In this document: in pieces, positions 1-8,444 of the stretch
Layout of the letters: the number at the start of each line of letters is the position of its first letter
Position numbering within the stretch: the stretch's first letter is position 1
Assembly (NCBI GenBank): GCA_030600085.1
Contig: JAUVMT010000005.1
Coordinates: 1-32,214, forward strand
Source of the DNA: Gemmatimonadales bacterium
GTDB taxonomy: Bacteria; Gemmatimonadota; Gemmatimonadetes; Palauibacterales; Palauibacteraceae
Direction: 5' to 3'
DNA: 32,214 nt
The notes under the pieces: generated by a model
Told to the model about the DNA's origin: nothing
The model's database searches: none
Seen by the model: the letters and a program-made list of their open reading frames with translations, nothing else
Position numbers and translations under genes: made by a program

Positions 1-1682
1 AAGGCGCGGTTATAGGTGACCCTCAGGTTCTGCTCCGGCGTCGGCTTGAACATGAAAGCCGCGCGGGGTGACCACACGACCGGACTGACGACGTCGTTGT
101 AATCGGCCCGGAGGGCGAGCACCAGCTCGAACTTCTGGCTGAGCGCCGTCTGCGACTGTACGAACCCTCCCACCTGCAAGATGTTGTCATTATCCTCGTT
201 CGCCCCGTTGATCGTGCCCTCGGTTCTCGGAGTCGTCTTCAGGAAGTCCACCCCGTACGTGAAGGACTGTCGGTCGCCGAGAAGGCTGGTGTTCTGCAGC
301 TGGGTGGCGAAGACGTTCGACTTGTCGACGATCGACTCCCCCGACCGCAGGAGATAGGTGTCGCCCGCGTTGCTCCGGTTGAAGTAGACGTTGGCGAACA
401 GACCCTTCCAGTTCAGGCGCGTCTGGACGTAGTCATAGGACCAGTTGTCAATCTGGCCGGCTCCGATCCCGGTCAGGTCGATGCTCGTGCCCGAGGTCGT
501 GTGCCCGTAGGAGAAGATCACGCTCGTCTCGTCGTTAGGCCTCCAGTCCGCCCTCAGGTCGACGCTCCAGTTGTTCAGCGTCGAATCCCGGACGCCGACG
601 CGAGAGAGGTCCTCCGCCGTCACGGTCGGCGGGAAGAGCAGGCAGGCCTGACTGCTCGGATCGGCGAGACACGCCTGGGCGGCCTGCTGCAGCTGGAACT
701 CTTCCGGATCTACGAAAATGAAGTCCGTGCCTCCCAGGAACTGCCCCGAGACCTTGATGCCGAACTTGTCGCTCGTCTTGAAGGCGAGGCGACCCTGCGT
801 CTGGAACAAGCCCTTGGTGTTGTCGGGAACGGTGACCGGACCGGCCCCGGACTCCTTCTGGTTCCTGGCGCCGCCCGCTACGGAGAACACGAAGCCCGGA
901 TCGTCGATCGGCGACGTCGTGATCTGGTGGACCACGCCGTTGGCCGTGTTCGGGCCGTAGACCGCCGAGGCCGGACCGAGTACCACCTCGATCCGCCCGA
1001 TATCCGTCGGCACGGTCGGGTTGAGGTGCGAGATGTTCGCCCGGAGAGATGGCACGCGGGCGATGCGGTAGTCCGTCAGGTACATGACCGCGCCCGAGAA
1101 GATGTTGTTGAATCCCCTCGTCACGAAGTAGTTGCCCTGAACGCCCGTGGTGATGACGTCCACCCCGCTCACGTTGTCGATGAAGTCGGTGGTGCTGAGC
1201 GCCGCCTTGGACTTGATCTGTATCTCGTCGACGACGTGGATCGATGCCGGCGCCTCGAGCAGCTTCTCCTGTACGCCTCTCTGGACGGTCGCCGTAATCG
1301 GGTTCATGCTGAACAGCTGCTCGGTCAGGTCGATCGTCAGGCTCGTGACCTGACCCGCCGTCACGACCACGCCCGGCTCGTTGTGCGTGCGCCAGCCCGC
1401 GCTGTTGAAGCGGACCGTATAGGTGCCGGCCGTGATCTCCGTAAACCTGAACGTTCCGGTCTGACCGGAGAGGCCGCCCGTAATCGTCGTGCCGGCGGCA
1501 TCGAGCACGGTGATCTCCACGGCGGCCAAGGTCGCGCCGGTCCCTTCATCCCTGACCGTCCCCCGGATGGCCCCGCCCTGGGCCAGAGCCGTCGTCGGGA
1601 TCAGCGGGATTAGCAGGAGCGTGAGTAGAGTGAGAAGCCTGAATGGGAGCCGGCGGTGAGAAGGGGGTCGGCGGAGAAACAT
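1..1682 (-). CDS. TonB-dependent outer-membrane receptor (3' end outside window)
   Basis: A leftward reading frame of 560 codons is open from ATG at 1682 to the window edge, so the C-terminal part of the barrel is missing. The N-terminus has basic residues, then a hydrophobic stretch ending TTALAQ, consistent with a signal peptide (about residues 1-35). Residues about 36-120 resemble a carboxypeptidase-regulatory-like beta-sandwich (GGAIRGTVRDEGTG). Next comes a plug domain with typical phrases such as VTRGFNN, IGRIEVVLGPASAVYGPN and NGVVHQIT. The rest has alternating beta-strand character as expected for the barrel. Such receptors import large ligands across the outer membrane using TonB-ExbB-ExbD energy. 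I cannot name the substrate, and no TonB box is obvious. The ExbB-like gene lies upstream on the same strand, but a terminator lies between them, so this gene probably has its own promoter. Confidence 0.9.
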   Translation of the reverse strand, partial: MFLRRPPSHRRLPFRLLTLLTLLLIPLIPTTALAQGGAIRGTVRDEGTGATLAAVEITVLDAAGTTITGGLSGQTGTFRFTEITAGTYTVRFNSAGWRTHNEPGVVVTAGQVTSLTIDLTEQLFSMNPITATVQRGVQEKLLEAPASIHVVDEIQIKSKAALSTTDFIDNVSGVDVITTGVQGNYFVTRGFNNIFSGAVMYLTDYRIARVPSLRANISHLNPTVPTDIGRIEVVLGPASAVYGPNTANGVVHQITTSPIDDPGFVFSVAGGARNQKESGAGPVTVPDNTKGLFQTQGRLAFKTSDKFGIKVSGQFLGGTDFIFVDPEEFQLQQAAQACLADPSSQACLLFPPTVTAEDLSRVGVRDSTLNNWSVDLRADWRPNDETSVIFSYGHTTSGTSIDLTGIGAGQIDNWSYDYVQTRLNWKGLFANVYFNRSNAGDTYLLRSGESIVDKSNVFATQLQNTSLLGDRQSFTYGVDFLKTTPRTEGTINGANEDNDNILQVGGFVQSQTALSQKFELVLALRADYNDVVSPVVWSPRAAFMFKPTPEQNLRVTYNRA

Positions 1683-1996
1683 GGTCCGGCGACAGGAGCG
1701 ACCGTTACGAACACCCTCAGCGTCCATCGCGCGCCTCGCTCGTGCGGGTTAGGAAGATGGTGGCCGTCGGGAATCCGCCTAGGCGGCACCGCAGGACGTC
1801 TGGCAGCAGACGGCCTGGGGGAACCGGCAGCGCGGACCGGTAAACTTAAGAGCTAAGGGAGGATCTGGGCAACGAGCGGTAAGAGCCGGCTCGTTGGGCT
1901 GAAGAAAACTCGGAGCAAAAAAAGCCCGGCGACTCGGCCGGGCTCGTTCTAGGAATCCGCTATCTCCCGTCCGCCTCGCGGCGGGGGGGCCAGACC
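1683..1996. other. Intergenic leader upstream of the TonB-dependent receptor
   Basis: This 314-bp gap holds the exbB terminator at its right end and two small inverted repeats. One is a perfect 12-bp palindrome (CCGCCTAGGCGG) at 1775-1786. The other is a 6-bp stem (CGTCTG/CAGACG, 4-nt loop) at 1797-1812. Both lie 90-130 bp upstream of the receptor start and could be part of its 5' untranslated region or an operator. I found no convincing cobalamin or thiamine riboswitch core and no small coding frame that I would defend. Confidence 0.4.
1917..1945 (-). terminator. Intrinsic terminator after exbB
   Basis: Read leftward, an 8-bp perfect stem (AGCCCGGC / GCCGGGCT, 6-nt loop, 1924-1945) is followed directly by a run of seven to eight T residues (A residues at 1917-1924 on the + strand). 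It begins about 50 bp after the exbB stop codon. This is the clearest rho-independent terminator in the window, and it separates exbB from the receptor gene. Confidence 0.88.
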
Positions 1997-2698
1997 TCAA
2001 GAGGCCGCTTTGGACATCTCCTGCTCGTGGAGCGCGTCGATCATCTTCTGGGCGCTCTCCTCCATGTCGATCACCAGCCTATCAACCCGCGTCACGAAGT
2101 AGTTATGCGCGACGTTGATCGGAATCGCGATCGCCAGGCCGGTAGCCGTCGTGATGAGGGCGACCTTAATGCCGCCGGCCACCAGCGTGGCTTCCACCTC
2201 GCCCGCGATCTCGATCGCCTGGAAGGCCTGGATCATCCCGATCACGGTCCCCAGGAAACCGAGGAGCGGCGCCACGTTCGACAGCGTCGCGAGCCATACG
2301 AGGCCTTTCTCGAGCTCGGCGATCTGGATCGCACCCGCGTTCTCGATCGCCTGGATGACCCGTTCCGTACCCTCCTCGTGCCGGCGCAGACCTGCCTCGA
2401 GGATGGCGGCAGCAGGGGCCTTGGAGTCTTCGCAGCGCGCGAGGGCCTCGCGGAGCCGGCCGTGGGCGATCAACCCGTCGACATCCGACAGAAGGACGCG
2501 AGTTCGGGACGACTTCACCTGGAGATCGTAGAACTTCCAGATGATGATCAAGGCACCTACGGCCATGCAGAAGCCGAGGGGCCACATCATGAAGCCGCCA
2601 GCCGCCCAGATCTCGCCCAGGTTGAACTCCTGCCCTTCGCCCAGTCGGGGCGTGGCTTCTTGTACCAGCCACAAGGCTGTCGCGATAAAGCTGTTCAA
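1997..2698 (-). CDS. exbB: MotA/TolQ/ExbB-type proton channel protein
   Basis: This 233-residue inner-membrane protein belongs to the ExbB/TolQ family, which forms the proton channel that energises TonB or Tol. It has one N-terminal membrane segment (about residues 34-56, MMWPLGFCMAVGALIIIW), a cytoplasmic helical stretch (about 60-130), and two C-terminal membrane segments. The family core is visible in APLLGFLGTVIGMIQAFQ and VALITTATGLAIAIPINV. The start is TTG at 2698, preceded by a good ribosome-binding site (GGAGG). ExbB normally works with ExbD, usually encoded next door. Here the gene is followed by a terminator and no ExbD/TolR gene is in the window. Its neighbour is a TonB-dependent receptor, which favours ExbB over TolQ or MotA, but the exact subfamily is inferred. 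Confidence 0.88.
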   Translation of the reverse strand: MNSFIATALWLVQEATPRLGEGQEFNLGEIWAAGGFMMWPLGFCMAVGALIIIWKFYDLQVKSSRTRVLLSDVDGLIAHGRLREALARCEDSKAPAAAILEAGLRRHEEGTERVIQAIENAGAIQIAELEKGLVWLATLSNVAPLLGFLGTVIGMIQAFQAIEIAGEVEATLVAGGIKVALITTATGLAIAIPINVAHNYFVTRVDRLVIDMEESAQKMIDALHEQEMSKAAS

Positions 2699-2769
2699 AA
2701 TAACCTCCAGCCGCCTTGACTACGGCGCGTCATGCAGAGCCGAACGACCCGTCCAAAGACAGGCGGCGC

Positions 2770-2799
2770 AAGCTAAGAGAGCCTCGCGGAGGCTGTCAA
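2770..2799 (-). promoter_or_regulatory. Putative exbB promoter with a palindrome in the spacer
   Basis: Leftward, a perfect -35 element TTGACA (2794-2799) is followed after 18 bp by TAGCTT (2770-2775), a weak -10. The spacer contains the inverted repeat AGCCTC-GCG-GAGGCT (2780-2794), so a repressor could bind between the two elements. It lies about 70 bp upstream of the exbB start, between the end of the ABC operon and exbB. The weak -10 makes this tentative. Confidence 0.45.
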
Positions 2800-2901
2800 G
2801 TCACGCCGAAGCGGCCCCGAGTCGGCGAGCAGGGGCTGGTTCGGCGGCGGTACTCCGCCCAGCGAAGCGGGTCCGCGCAGCGCCTCCGAGCGGGCATCGC
2901 G

Positions 2902-3909
2902 TCAGGTTTTGATGCAGCGAACCCATCGGCCAGGCGATCGCTCCTCCAGCAGGGGAAGGGCGAGGGAGCACTCCTCGTCCCGCGCCGGGTGCCGGCAGCG
3001 ACCGAAGTACGCGCAGCCCGTCGCTCGCTTGGGAGGATCCGCACCTTCCCGCAGCTCGGTCGCTCTCGGCTTCTCCGAAGGCGGCCGCGGTCGGGGCACC
3101 GCCGCGAGAAGCGAGCGCGTGTAGGGGTGCAGCGGCTGGTGATAGAGGGTGTCTGCATCCGACGCCTCTACGATCCGTCCCGCGTACATCACGGCGACCC
3201 GGTCGGCAACCTGTCGAACAACCGCCAGGTCGTGCGCGATGAAGAGATAGGAGAGACCGAGCCGCTCCTGCAGATCCGCCAGCAGGTTCAGAACCTGTGC
3301 CTGGATCGAGACGTCCAGGGCGGACACCGGCTCGTCCGCCACGATGACGTCGGGCTCGACCGCCAGGGCTCGGGCGATCCCGATCCGCTGCCGCTGGCCG
3401 CCGGAGAACTCGTGCGGGTATCGCTCCGCCGCCTCCGGGCCGAGCCCCACGAGGCCGAGAAGCTCGGTGATGCGTCGCCCCCGTTCCTCGCCGGCCGCGA
3501 GTGCGTGGACGGACAGAACTTCGCCCAGCATGCCGCCGACCGTCATCCGGGGGTTCAGGGATCCGAACGGATCCTGAAAGACGAGCTGAACCCTGCGCCG
3601 AAACTCCAGAAGTTCGGTGCGCGACATGGATCCGAGGTCGCGTCCCCGGTAGCGGACCGTCCCCGAGGTCGGCGGCTCGAGACCCATCAGCAGCCTGGCC
3701 GTCGTGCTCTTTCCGCAGCCGGATTCGCCGACGAGCGCCAGGGTCTCGCCTCTCAGGATCCGGAGGGAGACATCCTCCACGGCTGCCGTTATCCGTTCCG
3801 CTCCCCAAGGACCGCGCGAAGCGTAATGCCGAGCGAGCCCTTCCGCCTCCAGGAGAACCCCTCCGTTCCCCTCGGACGCGGCGCGGCCGCCCACGGGCTC
3901 GTCGATCAC
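2902..3909 (-). CDS. Oligopeptide/dipeptide ABC transporter ATPase (OppF/DppF type)
   Basis: This 335-residue cytoplasmic ATPase pairs with the upstream OppD-type subunit to drive peptide import. All ABC motifs are present: Walker [10 protein letters not shown] (about residue 60), Q-loop FQDPFGSLNPRM, signature FSGGQRQR, Walker B VIVADEPVSALDV and the H-loop in IAHDLAVV. The C-terminus has the oligopeptide-transporter extension with spaced cysteines (GCAYFGRC, EEC, RC), which in some family members bind an iron-sulfur cluster. The GTG start overlaps the upstream gene's stop as GTGA, indicating tight translational coupling. It is the last gene of the transporter operon. I see no convincing terminator after it. 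Substrate could be peptides, but nickel and other small molecules are also carried by this family. Confidence 0.93.
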   Translation of the reverse strand: MIDEPVGGRAASEGNGGVLLEAEGLARHYASRGPWGAERITAAVEDVSLRILRGETLALVGESGCGKSTTARLLMGLEPPTSGTVRYRGRDLGSMSRTELLEFRRRVQLVFQDPFGSLNPRMTVGGMLGEVLSVHALAAGEERGRRITELLGLVGLGPEAAERYPHEFSGGQRQRIGIARALAVEPDVIVADEPVSALDVSIQAQVLNLLADLQERLGLSYLFIAHDLAVVRQVADRVAVMYAGRIVEASDADTLYHQPLHPYTRSLLAAVPRPRPPSEKPRATELREGADPPKRATGCAYFGRCRHPARDEECSLALPLLEERSPGRWVRCIKT

Positions 3910-4979
3910 GATTCGCCAACCTCTTCCCGCCGACCATCCGGCGACCCCGGCCCGAAGCCGGAGCCGCTTCTCCGCCGCTCAGGCTCGTCAACCAGCCAAC
4001 AGCGGGCGGCGCTCTGCTCGGCGCGGCCGCTCCGCAGGAGATCGGGAACGTCCCGGCAACGGCTCCAGGCGTATGGACAGCGGGGCTTGAACCGGCAGCC
4101 GGTCGGCCACGCGGTCGCGCGCGGCACGTTGCCGGGGATCTCGGCGAGCCGCTCTCGCCGCTCCTCAAGATCCGGGACGGCCTGCAGCAAGCCCTCGGTG
4201 TACGGGTGCTCCGGAGCACGGAAGAGCGCTTCCACGGACGCCTCCTCTACGATCTGGCCGGCGTACATGACCAGCACCCTGTCGGCCACCTGAGCGACGA
4301 CCCCGAGATCGTGGGTGATCAGCAGAACCGCCGTTCCCAGCTCCGTCTGCAGAGAGGCCAGCAACTCAAGTATCTGACTCTGTACCGTCACGTCCAGCGC
4401 CGTCGTGGGCTCGTCGGCGATCAGGAGCGACGGCCTCGTCGAGAGGGCCATGGCGATCATCACCCGCTGCCTCATCCCGCCGGACAGCTGGTGCGGATAG
4501 TAGCCGTATCGGTGTTCGGGATCGGGGATTCCGACTCGATCCAGCCATTCGATCGCCACGCGTTTGGCGGCGGCCGGCCCACGCTCGCCCGGACCGGTCG
4601 ACATGGCCTCGTGCTCACGGATAGCCTCGGAGACCTGCTGGCCGATCGTGAAGACCGGGTTCAAGCTGGTCATCGGTTCCTGGAAGATCATCGAGATCTC
4701 CCCACCCCGGACCTCGCGGAGCCTGGACTCGGCGGCCGAAGTGAGCTCCTCTCCGCGGAGCTGCACGCTCGAGCCTGCGAGCAGGCGGCCCGGAGGCTCG
4801 GGCAGAAGTCGAAGGATCGACAGGGCCGTCACGGACTTTCCACAGCCGGACTCGCCGACCAGGGCTACCGTCTCGCCCTCCAGCACCTCGAACGAGATCC
4901 CGTCCACGGCTCGGGCCTCGCCTCGATCGGTGGCGAAGTACGTCCGCAGATCCCGAACCTGGAGCAACGGCGAAGTCAT
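3906..4979 (-). CDS. Oligopeptide/dipeptide ABC transporter ATPase (OppD/DppD type)
   Basis: This 357-residue ABC ATPase has Walker [11 protein letters not shown]-loop [13 protein letters not shown], signature LSGGMRQR, Walker [14 protein letters not shown] and H-loop ITHDLGVV. The C-terminal extension carries [19 protein letters not shown], the usual OppD/DppD tail with clustered cysteines. The open frame extends further upstream, but the ATG at 4979 is chosen for two reasons. [15 protein letters not shown] is a normal family N-terminus, and this ATG overlaps the permease stop by one base (TAATG). It forms a heterodimer with the next ATPase at the inner face of the membrane. Confidence 0.93.
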   Translation of the reverse strand: MTSPLLQVRDLRTYFATDRGEARAVDGISFEVLEGETVALVGESGCGKSVTALSILRLLPEPPGRLLAGSSVQLRGEELTSAAESRLREVRGGEISMIFQEPMTSLNPVFTIGQQVSEAIREHEAMSTGPGERGPAAAKRVAIEWLDRVGIPDPEHRYGYYPHQLSGGMRQRVMIAMALSTRPSLLIADEPTTALDVTVQSQILELLASLQTELGTAVLLITHDLGVVAQVADRVLVMYAGQIVEEASVEALFRAPEHPYTEGLLQAVPDLEERRERLAEIPGNVPRATAWPTGCRFKPRCPYAWSRCRDVPDLLRSGRAEQSAARCWLVDEPERRRSGSGFGPGSPDGRREEVGES

Positions 4980-5842
4980 TAAGAGACCCTCCTCGGATCG
5001 AGGGCATCGCGCAGCCCATCTCCAACCAGGTTGAAGGCCATCACCGTGAAGACGATCGCCAGCCCCGGGAAGGTCGTGATCCACCAGGCATCCAGCATCG
5101 CATCGCGGCCGGACGCGACCATGTTCCCCCAACTGGCCGTCGGCGGCTGCACGCCGAGGCCGAGGAAGCTCAGCGCGGCCTCCGCCAGGATGGTGTTTCC
5201 GATGCCGAGGGTGGCCGCGACGATCACCGGCGTGAGGACGTTGGGCAGAACGTGCCGCGCCAGGATGCGGGTACGACCGAACCCGAGCACCCGAGCTGCC
5301 GTGACGAACTCCATCTCCCGAACCGTGAGCACCTGCCCACGGACGATCCGGGATACCCCCATCCATCCCGTGAGTCCGAGGACCAGCGTCACGAGCGCGA
5401 TCGACGGCTCGAAGAGGGCGACGAGCACGACGAGCAGCACCAGACGCGGGAAGCTGAGCACCAGATCGACTCCCCGCATGAGCACGGTGTCGAGTCGGCC
5501 GCCGAAGAAGCCGGCGATAGCTCCGATCGCGGTCCCCAGCGTGATCGCGATCAGGATGGCCAGGAAGCCGATCGATAGGCTGATGCGGGCTCCGTACAGC
5601 ACACGGCTGAAGATGTCGCGCCCGAAGCGGTCCGTACCCATCGGGTGCGAGACCGAAGGCGCCTGATACCGGGTGGCCACAATGTCGGTCTGCGCATCCG
5701 GGTCGTAGGGGGCAAGTGCCGGAGCCAGGAGGGCAGTCCCGGTCAGGAGCACGATCAACGCGAGACCCAGAATCGCCTGCCGATGCCTACTGAAGCGTCG
5801 CCAGGTCTCACGACCCCTCTCTCTCCGCGCTCGGCTCAACAC
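4979..5842 (-). CDS. Peptide ABC transporter permease (OppC/DppC type)
   Basis: This 287-residue inner-membrane permease has a basic cytoplasmic N-terminus, a first membrane helix at about residues 24-46 (LGLALIVLLTGTALLAPALA), and the OppC phrase HPMGTDRFGRDIFSRVLYG. A binding-protein-dependent transport domain follows. The coupling (EAA) loop that contacts the ATPases is recognisable around EFVTAARVLGFGRTRIL, and the family ending AFNLVGDGLRDALDPR is intact. It starts 5 bp after the OppB-type gene and overlaps the next ATPase by one base. It forms the translocation pore with the OppB-type subunit. Confidence 0.93.
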   Translation of the reverse strand: MLSRARRERGRETWRRFSRHRQAILGLALIVLLTGTALLAPALAPYDPDAQTDIVATRYQAPSVSHPMGTDRFGRDIFSRVLYGARISLSIGFLAILIAITLGTAIGAIAGFFGGRLDTVLMRGVDLVLSFPRLVLLVVLVALFEPSIALVTLVLGLTGWMGVSRIVRGQVLTVREMEFVTAARVLGFGRTRILARHVLPNVLTPVIVAATLGIGNTILAEAALSFLGLGVQPPTASWGNMVASGRDAMLDAWWITTFPGLAIVFTVMAFNLVGDGLRDALDPRRVS

Positions 5843-5847
5843 CGTAC

Positions 5848-6843
5848 TCAGTCCGTCCGGATGCGAGGGTCGATCACGGCGTACAGAAGGTCGGCCAGGA
5901 GGTTGGCTCCAAGCACGAGGACGCCGAACAGGAAGCTGGCGGCCATGACGACCGGGTAGTCTCGGGCGAGGATCGCGTTGTAAAGGGCGCGGCCCATCCC
6001 CGGCCAGGAGAAGACCACTTCGATGACGACCGAGCCGCCGAACAGAAGGGGTAGGTAGAGGCCCAGCAGGCTCACGATCGGGATCAGCGCGTTTCGCAGG
6101 GCATGCTTGAGGATGACGCGCCGCTCCGAGAGACCCTTGGCCCGCGCGGTTCTGATGTAGTCCTGACTGATCACCTCGAGCAGTGACCCTCGCATGTAGC
6201 GTGCGACGCCCGCGGCCGATGCGATTCCGAGGGCGAAGGAGGGCAGCACGAGGTGACGCAGCCTGTCCACGATGCGCTCGATGGGTCCCATGAACTCGTA
6301 GTCGATCGAAGTCACGCCAGAGATCGGCAGGCGGAGAAACTCGGGCATGGCCGGCGATGAGAAGGCCAGGATCAGCATCAGGCCGAGCCAGAAACCCGGC
6401 ATCGAGTACACGAAGAGCGAGACGAACGTCGTGACGTTGTCGAGGGCGGAGTACTGCCTGACCGCCTGCACCGCCCCGACCGCGCAGCCGACCAGAAAGA
6501 TCAGGACGAGCGAGACGGCGCTGAGCAGCAGCGTGTTGGGAAGGGCGTCCCGTATGACGTCCGCCACGGGCCGGTGCTGGCTGAACGAGTAGCCGAAGTC
6601 ACCCGTGAAGAAGGAACGCAGCCATCGCAGGTACTGCTCGTGCAGCGGCCGGTCCAGCCCGAGGTTCTCGCGCATCCGATCGATGATCTCGGGACTGACG
6701 TTCGGGTTGAAGTACGCGGTGGCCGGGTCGCCGGGCGCCAGGTGGAGAAGCAGGAAGATGAACGTGACGATGCCGATGAGGATCGGTACCGCTTCGAGAA
6801 GGCGTCGAACGGCGTAGCGGATCAAGGCTGGAAGAGCCACCAC
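5848..6843 (-). CDS. Peptide ABC transporter permease (OppB/DppB type)
   Basis: This permease of up to 331 residues has an N-terminal membrane helix (LIGIVTFIFLLLHLAPGDPA), then the typical periplasmic segment with ENLGLDRPLHEQYLRWL and GDFGYSF. It has several further helices and an EAA loop at YIRTARAKGLSERRVI. The start is uncertain. GTG at 6843 overlaps the upstream lipoprotein gene by 22 bp. TTG at 6825, overlapping that gene's stop codon as TTGA, would give LIRYAVRRLL, closer to the usual family start. It pairs with the OppC-type subunit encoded 5 bp downstream. Confidence 0.92.
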   Translation of the reverse strand: MVALPALIRYAVRRLLEAVPILIGIVTFIFLLLHLAPGDPATAYFNPNVSPEIIDRMRENLGLDRPLHEQYLRWLRSFFTGDFGYSFSQHRPVADVIRDALPNTLLLSAVSLVLIFLVGCAVGAVQAVRQYSALDNVTTFVSLFVYSMPGFWLGLMLILAFSSPAMPEFLRLPISGVTSIDYEFMGPIERIVDRLRHLVLPSFALGIASAAGVARYMRGSLLEVISQDYIRTARAKGLSERRVILKHALRNALIPIVSLLGLYLPLLFGGSVVIEVVFSWPGMGRALYNAILARDYPVVMAASFLFGVLVLGANLLADLLYAVIDPRIRTD

Positions 6844-8444
6844 GAGCGGACGTCCGCGAGCTCCCCACGGAAGTCCGGACTCGCGCCCTGCAACCGGCGG
6901 CGCAGCGCGTCGGCCCGCTTCTCCACGTACAGGAAGGTGAACGGCTGGTCGGCGGCGAGCATCGCATCGTACCGCCGAATAAGCCTCTCCTGAGCCGAGC
7001 GGTCCGTGGCCTCCGGAATCGAGTCCATCACCGCGTCCAGCTCCGGATTGCAGTAGCTGGTGAACTGGAGCGGCTTCCCGATCCGGTCACAGGCCCACTG
7101 GTCACGCTCGTCCAGCACCAGACCCTGTGTCCAGCTGAGGAGGAAGGCGTCGAAGCGCCGCTCCGGGCTCGTCACGTCCGCGATCACGCTCTGATGCTCG
7201 CGGATGCGCGGCCGGGCCTCGACGCCGACCTGCGCCAGGTAGCGCTGCACGAGCTCGGCGATGGATCCTCTCTCTCGACTCTCGTTGGTGGAGATGTCGA
7301 AGCTGAACCGAACCCCGTCCCGCTCCCTGACGCCGTCTCCATCCGCATCCCGCCACCCGGCGCTCTCGAGGATCGCGGCCGCGGAGTCGGGCGCATGTGC
7401 GAGGGGCCGCAGGGCGGAATCGTACGCCCAGTGCCAGGCGCCGACCGGACCCGCGGCGGGAGTGGCGAGGCCGTGCCTCACGACCTCCACGATCTCCGAG
7501 CGGTCGATCGCCATGGTCAGGGCCCGTCTGACGCTCGCGCTCTCGAAGAACGGCCGCACCGAGTTCCAAGCGATGAAGGAGTAGTTCGGGAACGGATAGG
7601 CCACGAGCCTGAGATCGGGATCCGCCTCGATTCGGTCCACGAAGACGGGAGCGACCCGCACGTACATGTCCACGCCCCCGCTCCGAAGCTCCGCGAAGAG
7701 AGTCGTCTCGTTCGGCACGACCCGGTAGACGAGACGGTCCAGGTAAGGCCGCCCCCCCAGCTCAGCGGGGAAATCGGGATTCGCTTCGAAGATCCAGCGG
7801 TTCGCGGGCAGATGCTCCACGAAGCGGAACGGGCCGTTGCCGACCGGCTCGCTGGTGCCGAACGGGTGCGTGGCCAGATCCTCCGGAGCCGTGCCCTCCA
7901 GGATGTGCCTGGGCATGATCGGGAGCGCCGTCCACCCGTGAAGGAAATCGGCGTGTGGCCGAAGCGTGAAGCGGACCGTGTGCGGGCCGAGTATCTCGAC
8001 CGATTCCCACGCGTCGAAAGAGGAGCGGTTCGGGTAGGGGACCGCCGGATCCTTCACCCGGTCGAAGGTGAACGCGACGTCGTGGGCCGTGGTGGGCGTG
8101 CCGTCATGCCAGTAGACGTCGTCGCGCAGCTCGAAGACGACTTCGTTGCTGTCCGGACCGACCGTCCATGAGCGCGCCAGATATGGCTCGGGCCGCAGGG
8201 CGTCGTCGTAGCGGAGAAGCGTCATGAACAGCACATACGCCTGGAACTGGTCGGTCATGTAGTCCCGGGAGAAGAACGCGTTCATCGTCTGGATCTCGCC
8301 CAGGCCCGCGACCACCGCGGTGCCTCCGTAGCGTTCCGCCGCCGGCACCGCCCCCGGATCCGGTCCCTCCACGGGAGGCTCTCCGGCGCAGCCTCCCGCC
8401 ACCAGCGCAGCCGCTACCACCGAGGAATGCCGACACCACCTCAC
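6822..8444 (-). CDS. Extracytoplasmic solute-binding lipoprotein, family 5 (second of two)
   Basis: This 540-residue protein resembles DppA/OppA-type peptide-binding proteins. A short signal sequence ends LVAGGCAGE, a near-match to a lipobox with Cys about residue 19, so it is probably membrane-anchored. Family phrases are present: the N-terminal lobe with ARSWTVGPDSNEVVFELRDD, VYWHDGTPTTAHDVAFTFDR and HPFGTSEPVGNGPFRF, and the second lobe with VRRALTMAIDR and ILESAGWRDADGDGVRERDG. The start is GTG at 8444, overlapping the upstream paralogue's stop as GTGA. It captures substrate for the downstream permeases. The sequence does not tell which ligand it binds. Its relation to the preceding gene suggests tandem duplication followed by divergence. 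Confidence 0.92.
   Translation of the reverse strand: MRWCRHSSVVAAALVAGGCAGEPPVEGPDPGAVPAAERYGGTAVVAGLGEIQTMNAFFSRDYMTDQFQAYVLFMTLLRYDDALRPEPYLARSWTVGPDSNEVVFELRDDVYWHDGTPTTAHDVAFTFDRVKDPAVPYPNRSSFDAWESVEILGPHTVRFTLRPHADFLHGWTALPIMPRHILEGTAPEDLATHPFGTSEPVGNGPFRFVEHLPANRWIFEANPDFPAELGGRPYLDRLVYRVVPNETTLFAELRSGGVDMYVRVAPVFVDRIEADPDLRLVAYPFPNYSFIAWNSVRPFFESASVRRALTMAIDRSEIVEVVRHGLATPAAGPVGAWHWAYDSALRPLAHAPDSAAAILESAGWRDADGDGVRERDGVRFSFDISTNESRERGSIAELVQRYLAQVGVEARPRIREHQSVIADVTSPERRFDAFLLSWTQGLVLDERDQWACDRIGKPLQFTSYCNPELDAVMDSIPEATDRSAQERLIRRYDAMLAADQPFTFLYVEKRADALRRRLQGASPDFRGELADVRSWWLFQP

Noticed and set aside
1683-1860. Cobalamin or thiamine riboswitch before the TonB-dependent receptor
   Set aside because: Only small palindromes are present. 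The conserved B12-box or thi-box sequences are not recognisable.
2716-4982. Long rightward open frames (over 450 residues) opposite the ABC ATPases
   Set aside because: They are arginine/proline-rich antisense shadows typical of GC-rich DNA. The leftward frames carry complete ABC motifs.
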